Assembly: GCA_016342745.1 (NCBI GenBank)
Contig: JAEINT010000003.1
Span: forward strand, 62,001 to 126,000
Length of the DNA stretch: 64,000 nucleotides
Direction: 5' to 3'
Source: Labilibaculum sp.
GTDB lineage: Bacteria; Bacteroidota; Bacteroidia; Bacteroidales; Marinifilaceae
Shown here: piece after piece, positions 17,116 to 25,836 of the stretch
Layout: each line of letters starts with the position of its first letter
Numbering within the stretch: position 1 is the first letter of the stretch
Made by a program: the position numbers and the translations under genes
Notes under the pieces: model-generated
Database searches by the model: none
Told to the model about the DNA's origin: nothing
The model's input: only the letters and a program-made list of their open reading frames with translations

Positions 17116-19506
17116 TTATATTTTATAACTAATACCCAGTACAAAATTCCTACCTGCAGCACTAATGCCAGATGAATATGGTCTGTATCGCTTGTTTAAG
17201 ATGTTTTCAAGGCTTATGTTAGTGCTAAATCGTTTACTTATTGTAATTGTATTTTTGATGCTTACAATTGCCCAAGAAGGAGTGTAAGGAAGCCCTTTTT
17301 CATTTTTTGCGTACAAGTAGTCTTTGCCTTTTTCCGTATCTGCTAAATTATTGTAGGAAATTTCATCATTAAATTCAAAAATTAATTGACTTCGAAGCCT
17401 ATTCGATTTATAGTTTAGGGAAAAATTCCCAAAAATAGGGGGGACGTGTCTTACTGGACTGCCATCTTTGTATTTCCCTTTTGTAATGTTTAGATTCGAT
17501 TTTACTGAGAATTGATCTGTTAATTTAAGTATGGCACTAATATTTCCACCCCAAACCCTAGCATTATCTGTATTAACAATAGCCTGTATATCGCTTTCAA
17601 CACCGTCATAAATCATTGTACTTTGACCGTTGAAGGAAAAATCTTGTCTGGTCATCGCATTGTCCAAGAAAGAATAAAAGGCGTTTAGATCAAGGAAGAG
17701 TATGTTATTGAAGGTTTTACTCAAGTTAAACTCAAAATTATAAACATACTCAGGTTTTAAGTTTTTATTTGGGACAATTACTTTCCCAGGTTCTGAATCA
17801 AACACTTTGCCTATGTCATCAATGTTAGGAGCGCGAAAACCGCTTGTTGCATTTAATTTAAGCAGCCATCCTTTATCAGATTGGTGACTAACACCAATTC
17901 CTCCATTAATAGAACCAGTGGATAAATCGAGGTTCTCAAATGGAAAGTTGTAGAATGTGTCATCAAGTTTTGACTTGATCCACACATGGGAATAGCGAAT
18001 ACCCGTGTTTAAGGTCCATTTGGAATCTAGTTTCCATTTTAAGTTCGAATAAATAGCAAAGCTAGAATAACTGGAATTGTTGGGATATCTACTCGCAATT
18101 GCAGATTTTTCGTCTGTCAGTATGTTGGTGCTATTTCCTTTTGATTTTAATTTGTTATAGGTCCATTCGCTGCCATAATAAAAATGGAACGACTTATTAA
18201 TCTGTTTTTCAGCATCAGCATTTACCGAGTAGATGTTTAGATTTTCAGTTCTGGCCTTTAAAGAAGAGGAGTTAAAGCTTCTGCTGTATCGACTCTCTTT
18301 ATAATTTTGATAGGCTGAGATTACTTTAAATGAATCGTAGAATAGATTTGATTTTGAATTTTTTATTTGAAATCCATGCAATTGAAGGTTTTGTGGACCG
18401 TAGTACCATTCTGCATATTTTAAATTCTCATCAGAGTACTGTATTAATCTGTCGTAACGAGGAATATTAGAAGTTTCAGATAGCTGAAAGTTGTAAAGGA
18501 AATCTAAGTTGTTGGAAGCTTTGAAACGAATTTTCTGCAGTAAGTTTAGTTGAGAGTAAGCACTGTTAATTTGCTTTCGAGAATCTGTGTTTTTTACAAT
18601 TTTATCTTCTCCATTCTGTCTGGATGCATATTCCGGGTGAAGGTAGTCATCTGGCCCATCGCTTCCCATTTTTAAATCTGAAAAATCACTATAGCTTACA
18701 CTTCCCGCAAAAGCTAATTTCGCTTTGCCAAAATTATAATTAGCATGGTTCATGATCTCCTTATTCGCAGAAGAATATCGTGATCTATAGTTAAGCTTAA
18801 AATTTGCTTTTTTAGAGGTCGACAGGAGTGGGTTAATCGTATGAAAATCCATAACACCACCAATTGCATCACTACCGTAAATTATAGAACCAGGACCTAG
18901 AATTACTTCAGCAGACTCCAGACTATTAGGATCGATATTGATTACGTTTTGTAAATTACCACTTCTGTAAATTGCATTGTTCAAACGAATGCCATCCAAT
19001 ACAAGTAAAACTCTATTCGCCGAAAATCCCCTTATCATAGGACTTCCACCTCCTAATTGACTTTTTTGGATGTAAACTTGATTACTTTCTTTTAGTAGGT
19101 CGGCACTAGTTTGTGCTGTACTGTGGCTTATTATTTCTTTGCTGATATGGGCAATCTTAAGTGGTATTTCACTTCTTTTTTGTTCCCATTTGTTAGCAGA
19201 AATAAGAATTTCATTGATTGGAAATATATCTGATTGCAATTGAATATTGAATGAAAGTTTAGTGATATCATCAAAACTTAATTCGATATTTTTATAGGCT
19301 GGATGTTGAAAGTAGATGATTTCACTTTTTGAAAATCCAGATAGATTAGCTTCTCCTGATGCATCAGATAAGACAGAATTTTTAGAATTAAAAATGTAAA
19401 CATTTTCAATTGCTTTCTTAGAGCTGATGTCAAAAATTGTAACTTTTTGTGCACTACTATTCATAGTAAGGAACAGAAATACAGAGAGGAGAGCCAGGCG
19501 AATCAT
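17116..19506 (-). CDS. TonB-dependent receptor, heme/siderophore-type
   Basis: A 796-residue outer membrane receptor. Signal peptide 1-19 (ending NSSAQ), a short carboxypeptidase-like domain (about 20-95), a plug with IRGFSANRVLLVLDGIRLN, then VNIDPNSLESAEVILGPGSIIYGSDAIGGVMDF, a classical plug signature, and a barrel ending in FVLGISYKI. Plug wording and length are closest to hemin/hemoglobin and small-ligand receptors rather than SusC proteins, which are longer and lack this plug form. No SusD, transport or heme-handling gene is next to it, so the ligand is not determined. It is separated from the upstream gene by a terminator and has its own -7 element. Confidence 0.87.
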   Translation of the reverse strand: MIRLALLSVFLFLTMNSSAQKVTIFDISSKKAIENVYIFNSKNSVLSDASGEANLSGFSKSEIIYFQHPAYKNIELSFDDITKLSFNIQLQSDIFPINEILISANKWEQKRSEIPLKIAHISKEIISHSTAQTSADLLKESNQVYIQKSQLGGGSPMIRGFSANRVLLVLDGIRLNNAIYRSGNLQNVINIDPNSLESAEVILGPGSIIYGSDAIGGVMDFHTINPLLSTSKKANFKLNYRSRYSSANKEIMNHANYNFGKAKLAFAGSVSYSDFSDLKMGSDGPDDYLHPEYASRQNGEDKIVKNTDSRKQINSAYSQLNLLQKIRFKASNNLDFLYNFQLSETSNIPRYDRLIQYSDENLKYAEWYYGPQNLQLHGFQIKNSKSNLFYDSFKVISAYQNYKESRYSRSFNSSSLKARTENLNIYSVNADAEKQINKSFHFYYGSEWTYNKLKSKGNSTNILTDEKSAIASRYPNNSSYSSFAIYSNLKWKLDSKWTLNTGIRYSHVWIKSKLDDTFYNFPFENLDLSTGSINGGIGVSHQSDKGWLLKLNATSGFRAPNIDDIGKVFDSEPGKVIVPNKNLKPEYVYNFEFNLSKTFNNILFLDLNAFYSFLDNAMTRQDFSFNGQSTMIYDGVESDIQAIVNTDNARVWGGNISAILKLTDQFSVKSNLNITKGKYKDGSPVRHVPPIFGNFSLNYKSNRLRSQLIFEFNDEISYNNLADTEKGKDYLYAKNEKGLPYTPSWAIVSIKNTITISKRFSTNISLENILNKRYRPYSSGISAAGRNFVLGISYKI

Positions 19507-19538
19507 TGGGCGAATCTTTTCAATTTATAGATAAAGTT

Positions 19539-19546
19539 CAAATATA
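19539..19546 (-). promoter_or_regulatory. -7 element of the TonB receptor gene
   Basis: The minus strand reads TATATTTG, an exact TAnnTTTG match, 33 bases before the receptor ATG. No iron-box-like palindrome was recognised around it. Confidence 0.4.
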
Positions 19547-19576
19547 TGATAAATCTTTCAGCTAGATAAAGGAATT

Positions 19577-19608
19577 AAAAAAAAGGCACCGCCCAAGTGC
19601 CTTTTTTT
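19577..19608 (-). terminator. terminator after the M49-like gene
   Basis: Stem GGCAC / GTGCC extended by A/T pairs on both sides (AAAAAGGCAC ... GTGCCTTTTT) with a 7-base loop. It follows the stop at 19618 on the minus strand and would separate that gene from the receptor gene. Confidence 0.75.
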
Positions 19609-19617
19609 GTCTTTAAA

Positions 19618-21270
19618 TTAGTTGTCGGAGAGAATAACTTTTTCTCCCTGATCGTAAACCAAGTCTTTTGGAATTTTTGCTCGTTGAATGCGATACAAGT
19701 CCTGCAGTAATTCAGTATGAATGTAACCTTTCTCTTTAATAAGATTAGCTGCAGCTTCATAATCTCCATTACCTTGTATTTCAAGAATTGTGGACGACAA
19801 GGATTCAATGGCTTTTTTCATTTTATACAAATTCACCTTATAGGTTTTACTCTTGTGATTGTATTTGAATGCTTCATGTTCCTGGAAGTAATAAAAACGA
19901 ATCATGTTAGCTACTCCTTGTGAATCTGTAACACCAAAGCGAATCGATCGAAAAACATCTGCCATATAGGTAACATAGTTATCCATAAGTTCAGCATCTT
20001 TTATTTCTCGCATTTCGTGCAGCTGATCTATGAAAAACATTCGTAATACATCATTTTTTAATTCAGCAATTACATTGTGATGTTCCTTTAAGGCATCTTT
20101 AACGGTACCTTTTCCATTAATTGTTTCCGAAATGCCTAAACTATTACTTATTTCATAAAATATAGTGTTTAAGAAAAAAGATTTGAAGGTAACATGTTTA
20201 CGTTGGTTTTCATCTATTACCAAATTTGTTATTGGTTGTAATATTTTATCAAATTTAGCTTGCATTACATTTTTGAAATATAGTTTTCTAGCACAATTAA
20301 CATGATTGGTTCCAATTGGTAAGTTTAAACCGATTAGTTTGTTTCCTGCATTGCAATATCCCGCATTGTACAATACATCGTAAATTGCAATGTTTGCCGA
20401 TCCCGATGGTGTTTCTGTTTTGTAATCATCACCAACAGGTAAGTTTTTTTGTAGGTAAGGCAAAAGAGAAGCGAACTTTTCTACGTCTTTGGTCCAGGCT
20501 TCATTTCGCATAAGAATAAAAGCTCCATAAGAGTATTTTGACCAAATAAGATGATCTTCAGTATTTGAAATTGGACCGGCTATAAAATCAATTGGATTGT
20601 CAGATAATTTCATCCAAAGATGATCACTTTTATCAAAATCATCAACAAGTAAATCCTCAGCACGCTGAAGTAAATACTCCTTGAAAGTTTCAGATTCGGT
20701 TAGCTGCGCAGCATTTTTGATGTGAGTAGTTGCATTTTGAATATGAGACTGGTATGCTGTGTGAAACGGAATCACTTTTAGTAAGCCATCGTTGGTACGC
20801 TGCAAACTTGTGAAGGGATTGTATTTTGCATCTTCTTTTAACGCGAAAAACTCTTCCTGATTAATGTCATTGGGGAAAAAGCCTAAGCCTAATGGCCTTG
20901 GAGGAAAGTCTTCCGTAAAAGGTATGAATCCGTCTAGTCTATCCCATGGGCCATAATTAATCATGGCGTATTCCTTCATGTCTGTATCGGTAATTTCATC
21001 TAATAACTTATTTTTGTCACCATAAGCCTGAAGCCAATAAATATCATCAATCGCATTGGCTGCTCTAATTAATTCCGAAAATAGCTTAATCTGATTTGCC
21101 GATAAAGTACTTATATCTGCCGATAATTTAACTTTGGCATAATTGGCCAATTTGCGCTGCATTACCGTATCGTAAGCTTTCTTTTCTTCTGTTTTTTTAT
21201 TTTGTTGACATGAAAATGCAATCGTGATAGAGATAATCAGGCTAAATAAAAATATAGTTTTTCGTATCAT
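19618..21270 (-). CDS. M49-like lipoprotein lacking the zinc-binding residues
   Basis: A 550-residue predicted lipoprotein (lipobox IAFSC, Cys21). The body follows, almost domain by domain, the Bacteroidetes family of zinc hydrolases related to dipeptidyl peptidase III: INYGPWDRLDGF (about 105-115), GPIS-TEDHL (about 232-241), YNAGYCNAGNK, a KNVMQAKFDKI helix, FRSIRFGVTDSQGVANM, and IPKDLVYDQG at the end. In the active family the metal site is a HExxH helix followed by an EEGKAD-type helix. Here the corresponding positions read Y372-E-I-S-N376 and A402-E-L-K-N-D407, so both His ligands and one Glu are gone. The frame is intact and full length, so it looks like a maintained pseudoenzyme rather than a decaying gene. 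Family recognition is from memory of the conserved segments. Confidence 0.72.
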   Translation of the reverse strand: MIRKTIFLFSLIISITIAFSCQQNKKTEEKKAYDTVMQRKLANYAKVKLSADISTLSANQIKLFSELIRAANAIDDIYWLQAYGDKNKLLDEITDTDMKEYAMINYGPWDRLDGFIPFTEDFPPRPLGLGFFPNDINQEEFFALKEDAKYNPFTSLQRTNDGLLKVIPFHTAYQSHIQNATTHIKNAAQLTESETFKEYLLQRAEDLLVDDFDKSDHLWMKLSDNPIDFIAGPISNTEDHLIWSKYSYGAFILMRNEAWTKDVEKFASLLPYLQKNLPVGDDYKTETPSGSANIAIYDVLYNAGYCNAGNKLIGLNLPIGTNHVNCARKLYFKNVMQAKFDKILQPITNLVIDENQRKHVTFKSFFLNTIFYEISNSLGISETINGKGTVKDALKEHHNVIAELKNDVLRMFFIDQLHEMREIKDAELMDNYVTYMADVFRSIRFGVTDSQGVANMIRFYYFQEHEAFKYNHKSKTYKVNLYKMKKAIESLSSTILEIQGNGDYEAAANLIKEKGYIHTELLQDLYRIQRAKIPKDLVYDQGEKVILSDN

Positions 21271-21481
21271 AATAGAAGGGTTTTGAGTTTAAGATACTGT
21301 ACTTCTCTGGTATATTAATGCGAATTATTCCCTAGGTTTGTCAGAACGGATCGGTCTTTATGGATAAGCATAAAGCCTATGATGATACCTATAAGTTACA
21401 AAAAAATGGAATGCAAAAAAAATGATTAGGGGACTTGTTAACAGTCTTTTATATTGATTTATTTAGCTTTTTCATAAAAAA

Positions 21482-21524
21482 AAAGTTTCCATACTTTTTT
21501 TGGTTAAAAAAGAGTGGAAACTTT
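21482..21524 (-). terminator. long hairpin terminator after the PgpH-like gene
   Basis: A 10-bp perfect stem (AAAGTTTCCA / TGGAAACTTT) continued by C-G and six T-A pairs across one mismatch, with a 5-base loop. On the minus strand it is followed by a run of T. Confidence 0.8.
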
Positions 21525-21543
21525 AATTGTTTATACTTTGACT

Positions 21544-23667
21544 TTATTTATTTTCTTTAGGATATTCAATCCTCGCATGATATACGTTGATCAATGCATT
21601 TGTGAATATTTCCTTCACCTGATTTACATTTTTAAATGTGATATCAGCATTTTGAAAACGATTTTGACTGACTTGCTTGTCAATAATACTATTGATAAGA
21701 TCTCGAATTGTCTCAGGGGTTTTCTCTTTTAGGCTTCTAGAGGCAGCTTCAACAGAGTCAGCCATCATTAAAACAGCAGTTTCTTTCGTAAATGGATCTG
21801 GACCAGGATAGGTGAATTTCTCTTCATCTATTTCCTTGTCGGGATATTTGTTTTTAAAAGAGGTGTAGAAATATTGTACCCTTCCAGCTCCGTGATGAGT
21901 TTCGATAAAATCAATAATTTGTTGCGGCAGTTTATGCTTTTTTGCCACTTTAACACCATATTTTACATGGTCTGTTATGATCTGCGCACTTTTATCAAAC
22001 TCAAGTTTATCATGCGGATTTGTATTGGATAGTTGATTTTCAATGAAATAAATAGGGTGTTTCATTTTTCCTATATCATGATACAGTGCTCCCGTACGAA
22101 CAAGTAATGGATTTCCACCAATCTGATTAATGGCAGCTTCAGCTAAATTAGCAACTTGCAGAGAATGCTGAAAGGTTCCAGGAGAATATTGCGTTAATTG
22201 TCTAAGCAGAGGATGATTTTGATTGGATAATTCAATTAGCGTTACATCCGAAAGGAAACCAAATAGTTTTTCGAAAATGTAAATTAAAGAGTAAGAAAAA
22301 GTCAGGAATAGACCATTAATGGCAAAAAACATAAAGTTTTCCCATTTGATATCAGCAATGTTTGTTTCTTGAGTTATGGCAAATGCAAAATAAACTATGC
22401 TGTAGGTTAGGAAGGTGATGATGCCAGTAAGTACAAGCTGTCCACGACGTTCGAGTCTTGGCAGACTGTAAATGGCCATAATTCCTGCCGAAAGTTGAAG
22501 GAATACAAATTCAAAGCCATTAGGAGCAAGAAAACCAGTAAGTAATACGGTAATGATAAAAACAAAAAGAGCAGTTCTACTATCCATTAAAGTTCTTACA
22601 ACTATGGTTATCAATGCAAATGGAATGATGTAAACATTTACCCTTGGGAAATTAAGAACTAAGGTTGTAATTGCAACATAGAGCAATACAAAAAGAAGTA
22701 TAAACAATAGTTTTTTGTTATCATGTAAAATTTGCCTTCTAAAATTCCGCAAGTATAAAAAGAGTAAAACAATACAGGAAATAATTAGTAAACATTGGCC
22801 AATTACAATTAAATAATGACTTTGAGAAGAGCCCAGTATATTTTCATAGTCTTTCTTCAATGATTCTAAAACAATGAACGTTTCATCATCAATAACATCG
22901 CCAACCAACACAATTCGAGTACCCGATTCAACAATTCCTTTCGATAGAGATACATTTGCGAGCATGCTAGTTTTAACCTGATCCGACATTGTTTTGTCAT
23001 AGAAAAGATTAGGCATGAGGTAAGAATCAATATTTAATTCTTGAATAAAACTCTGATAGATGGATGAAGAATAGTCAGATTTGCTTTTATTGGCAAAATA
23101 TTGATAGGCACTTTTGGGTGTGTAGATGATAGATGTAGCTACAACTTCGTTTAAGTTGTTTACCGATTTGTTAATGTACTCGGGTTCTTTAAATCCAATT
23201 TCCTTCAACTCATTTTGAAGATTTGCAACTCCGGTATCGTAAATGTTTTTGAAATAGCTTAAGAGATACTCTTTTATTTTATCATGCTCTCTCTGAATGC
23301 TATTTTTCGATTTATTGCTTTTTTGGAAGGATTTTGAGCTAACGAATTTTTTCCATTTCTTATCAAAATCAGTATTGAATTCTTCTGTAACCTTTTCGAA
23401 AACAGATGGATCAATTGTAAAGAAAGGATAGAATTTATTTAAGATACTATCTTTTTCTTGAAGTACTTCGCTGTCTGTTTTTAGAATCGCAAAATCAAAA
23501 GGAGCAATTAGCGTTTCATGCATCCATGGTTTCCCTTTTTGATATTCATACTTGAAATTACCAAGATTAGGAAAAAGTAAGCTTATTAAGATAATGGTCA
23601 TTGATGTAATCAAAAACCGATAGATATTGTTTAAATTTTGTCGAATCCACCTTAAATATTTACTCAT
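21544..23667 (-). CDS. PgpH-like 7TM-HD phosphodiesterase
   Basis: A 707-residue membrane protein with the 7TMR-HD layout: one transmembrane helix near the N-terminus (about 17-35), an extracytoplasmic domain (about 40-280), a block of transmembrane helices (about 285-480), then a cytoplasmic HD domain (about 490-700). The HD motif is in GALYHDIGKMKHP; further ligands are in DHVKYGVKVA, ETHHGAGR and MMADSVEAASRS. In Listeria and related bacteria PgpH degrades the second messenger c-di-AMP, and the Bacteroidetes homologues share this layout. c-di-AMP turnover is therefore the best guess. Single-gene unit. Confidence 0.88.
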   Translation of the reverse strand: MSKYLRWIRQNLNNIYRFLITSMTIILISLLFPNLGNFKYEYQKGKPWMHETLIAPFDFAILKTDSEVLQEKDSILNKFYPFFTIDPSVFEKVTEEFNTDFDKKWKKFVSSKSFQKSNKSKNSIQREHDKIKEYLLSYFKNIYDTGVANLQNELKEIGFKEPEYINKSVNNLNEVVATSIIYTPKSAYQYFANKSKSDYSSSIYQSFIQELNIDSYLMPNLFYDKTMSDQVKTSMLANVSLSKGIVESGTRIVLVGDVIDDETFIVLESLKKDYENILGSSQSHYLIVIGQCLLIISCIVLLFLYLRNFRRQILHDNKKLLFILLFVLLYVAITTLVLNFPRVNVYIIPFALITIVVRTLMDSRTALFVFIITVLLTGFLAPNGFEFVFLQLSAGIMAIYSLPRLERRGQLVLTGIITFLTYSIVYFAFAITQETNIADIKWENFMFFAINGLFLTFSYSLIYIFEKLFGFLSDVTLIELSNQNHPLLRQLTQYSPGTFQHSLQVANLAEAAINQIGGNPLLVRTGALYHDIGKMKHPIYFIENQLSNTNPHDKLEFDKSAQIITDHVKYGVKVAKKHKLPQQIIDFIETHHGAGRVQYFYTSFKNKYPDKEIDEEKFTYPGPDPFTKETAVLMMADSVEAASRSLKEKTPETIRDLINSIIDKQVSQNRFQNADITFKNVNQVKEIFTNALINVYHARIEYPKENK

Positions 23668-23812
23668 TTCTGATGCTTATTTGTGTAGGGTATATTTTGC
23701 ATATAAAAATAAGGGAATATTTTGGGGATGAAAACAATTCGAGCTTTCTTTTAGATGTGCTATTTTATTGGCAATTTTGCAGGGTCAGATGTGAATACAT
23801 AATTTTATTTTT

Positions 23813-23820
23813 TATATTTG
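23813..23820 (+). promoter_or_regulatory. -7 element of the NlpC/P60 gene
   Basis: TATATTTG, an exact TAnnTTTG match, 28 bases before the ATG at 23849. No -33 TTG at standard spacing. Confidence 0.4.
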
Positions 23821-23848
23821 ATTGATAAGATAAAAAAGAGAGCAATAA

Positions 23849-24640
23849 ATGAATTACGGAATTTCTGATCTTAGTATTATTCCTGTGCGAAAAGAGCCTG
23901 CGGAAAGTAGCGAAATGGTGACTCAATTATTGTTTGGGGAACATTTCGAAATCATCGAGCACGCTGAAAACTGGTCGAAAGTTCGCTTGGCTTTTGATGA
24001 TTATGAAGGCTGGGTTGATTCAAAAATGATGACACCAATAGAGGAAGGGCTTTATCAGGATCTAAACAAAGAGTTGCAAGTTGTTGCAAACGATACGTTT
24101 AATCTTGTTTTTCAAGAGAAAGATTATTCTAATAAATTAATTGTTCCAGGTAGTTCTTTTCCTTTTTGTGATTTGGAGAAGAAATCATTTAAGATTGCTG
24201 ATAAAAAGTATTTTTATCAAGGGAAGGTATCTGAAAATTCAAATGGCGAGAATATAAGAGACTCAATAATTGAGAGTGCGCTAAAATATTTTAATTCCCC
24301 TTACTTGTGGGGAGGAAGAACACCTTACGGGATCGATTGTTCTGGTCTTACTCAAATTGTTTATAAGCTAAATGGAATGGTTTTACCGCGTGATGCTAGT
24401 CAACAGGTGAAAATAGGTGATCCATTAACATTTGTTGAAGAGGCTTTGCCAGGCGATTTGGCTTTTTTCGATAACGAAGAAGGCAGAATTACGCATGTAG
24501 GAATCATTTGGGATCGTCATAAAATTATACATGCTTCGGGTAAGGTTCGAATTGATAATGTCGACCATCAGGGAATTTTTAATGTAGATGAGAAGCGATA
24601 TACTCATAAACTGAGGGTAATTAAGCGAATTATTAAATAG
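23849..24640 (+). CDS. NlpC/P60 endopeptidase with SH3 domains
   Basis: A 263-residue protein with an N-terminal bacterial SH3 domain (about 1-65, VRKEPAESSEMVTQLLFGE and WVDSKMM), a second SH3-like part (about 70-135), and a C-terminal NlpC/P60 catalytic domain (about 140-260). Catalytic Cys is in YGIDCSGLTQ, His in THVGIIW, and the third polar residue is a His in KIIHASG. This is the architecture of the Bacteroides dipeptidyl-peptidase VI / gamma-D-glutamyl-L-diamino acid endopeptidase group, which cleaves murein peptides. No signal peptide is visible, so it may act on recycled peptides in the cytoplasm. The Nudix gene follows 25 bases downstream. Confidence 0.9.
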   Translation: MNYGISDLSIIPVRKEPAESSEMVTQLLFGEHFEIIEHAENWSKVRLAFDDYEGWVDSKMMTPIEEGLYQDLNKELQVVANDTFNLVFQEKDYSNKLIVPGSSFPFCDLEKKSFKIADKKYFYQGKVSENSNGENIRDSIIESALKYFNSPYLWGGRTPYGIDCSGLTQIVYKLNGMVLPRDASQQVKIGDPLTFVEEALPGDLAFFDNEEGRITHVGIIWDRHKIIHASGKVRIDNVDHQGIFNVDEKRYTHKLRVIKRIIK

Positions 24641-24665
24641 CTTCGAGCGAATCCAAAATTTACCA

Positions 24666-25109
24666 ATGTATACCTACGAATACCCAAGACCTGCTTTAAC
24701 CGTCGATTGTGCCATTTTTTGCAAAACAAATCAGATGTATCATGTCTTGCTAATTCAGCGAGCTAATCCACCCTTTAAGGGTGAATGGGCGTTTCCTGGC
24801 GGCTTTGTAGATATGGATGAAGATTTGGAAACTGCTGCTTATCGGGAACTGAAGGAAGAAACAGGCTTTGAAGGAATTAAATTGGAGCAATACCGAACTT
24901 ACGGTACTGTAAATAGAGATCCTAGAGGTAGAACTGTTTCTGTTGTTTATACTGGTATTATTGAGCGTAACGAATTACCAGTTGTGAAAGGTGACGATGA
25001 TGCTGCTCAAGCGCAGTGGATTGCTATTCCCAATCTACCATCATTAGCATTCGATCACGATATCATAATGAAAGAGGTACTAGCTTATTTACAAATCAAC
25101 AATGCTTGA
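24666..25109 (+). CDS. Nudix hydrolase
   Basis: A 147-residue single-domain Nudix protein. The Nudix box runs from the GGFV turn through about 23 residues with REL-KEETGFEG, giving the expected REUxEExGU core. The opening TVDCAIFCKTN and the RTVSVVYTGII strand match the ADP-ribose/NADH pyrophosphatase-like branch, but the substrate cannot be fixed. Its last 21 bases overlap the end of the converging WbqC-like gene. Confidence 0.88.
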   Translation: MYTYEYPRPALTVDCAIFCKTNQMYHVLLIQRANPPFKGEWAFPGGFVDMDEDLETAAYRELKEETGFEGIKLEQYRTYGTVNRDPRGRTVSVVYTGIIERNELPVVKGDDDAAQAQWIAIPNLPSLAFDHDIIMKEVLAYLQINNA

Positions 25110-25736
25110 TTCCAGATAGCTTAAACTGTCGGGCCCTAAGTTGAAAATCAAATCTAGAATGCTCAAGTTTTCCTGAAATCCATGCTTATCTCCAAATACT
25201 TGTGTGTATTTTTCCTGATTGAATGTGCGATCAATACCTGATTTAGACGTTTTAGGGTGAATAATATTTCGATAATCATCATATTCGGAATTCCCAAATT
25301 CAATAAAGTCATCTGTAAATTGAATGTTTGGTTCAATTTCTAATAAGCCCAAAATTTCATCTTGAATTTCCTTGTTGAATTCAAGTAGGTTATTCCATTT
25401 TTTTGTGAAAAAACGTTCAAAATCATCGATATAGTATTCATAGAATGGAGAAGACTTGTAAGCCGCCTCTATTCCTTTCCAATGTAATTTTTGCCAGTTA
25501 GTATCGTAAGAAATCCTTACATCTTTCGTTAATATTTTCTTGCTTGTAGCTTTTACAACAGGAATTGAAAGTGGTAAAACTCCATTAGCACCATATATAT
25601 TGCAGCGATTTCGGTACGTTTGTTTGGAATAGTTTTCCCATTGTTCAACAAATATTTCAGGATATTGAACCAATTTACAATAGTATTGAATTGGCGCAAA
25701 AAAAGAAGTGGCTAATAAGGTTTTTGTATTTTTCAT
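25089..25736 (-). CDS. WbqC-like family protein
   Basis: A 215-residue WbqC-like protein, recognised from the N-terminal FFAPIQYYCKLVQYPEIFVE and YRNRCNIYGANG segments and from LHWKGIEAAYKSSPFYEYY. Family members occur in O-antigen and glycan gene clusters and are predicted to handle an amino-sugar derivative; the precise reaction is not established. No glycan synthesis genes are next to it. It converges on the Nudix gene with a 21-base overlap of coding sequence. Confidence 0.83.
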   Translation of the reverse strand: MKNTKTLLATSFFAPIQYYCKLVQYPEIFVEQWENYSKQTYRNRCNIYGANGVLPLSIPVVKATSKKILTKDVRISYDTNWQKLHWKGIEAAYKSSPFYEYYIDDFERFFTKKWNNLLEFNKEIQDEILGLLEIEPNIQFTDDFIEFGNSEYDDYRNIIHPKTSKSGIDRTFNQEKYTQVFGDKHGFQENLSILDLIFNLGPDSLSYLESSIVDL

Positions 25737-25787
25737 CGAATAGGTACTGCGTATAATAAGTTACAAAAATAGAAAAATATGCAAAAG

Positions 25788-25815
25788 AAAAAGACACCTG
25801 TTGAGGTGTCTTTTT
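25788..25815 (-). terminator. terminator of the dapB-lepB unit
   Basis: A perfect 12-bp stem (AAAAAGACACCT / AGGTGTCTTTTT) with a 4-base loop. On the minus strand it is followed by further T. It lies just past the lepB stop. Confidence 0.85.
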
Positions 25816-25836
25816 AGTTATATCTATTTTAGTTGA

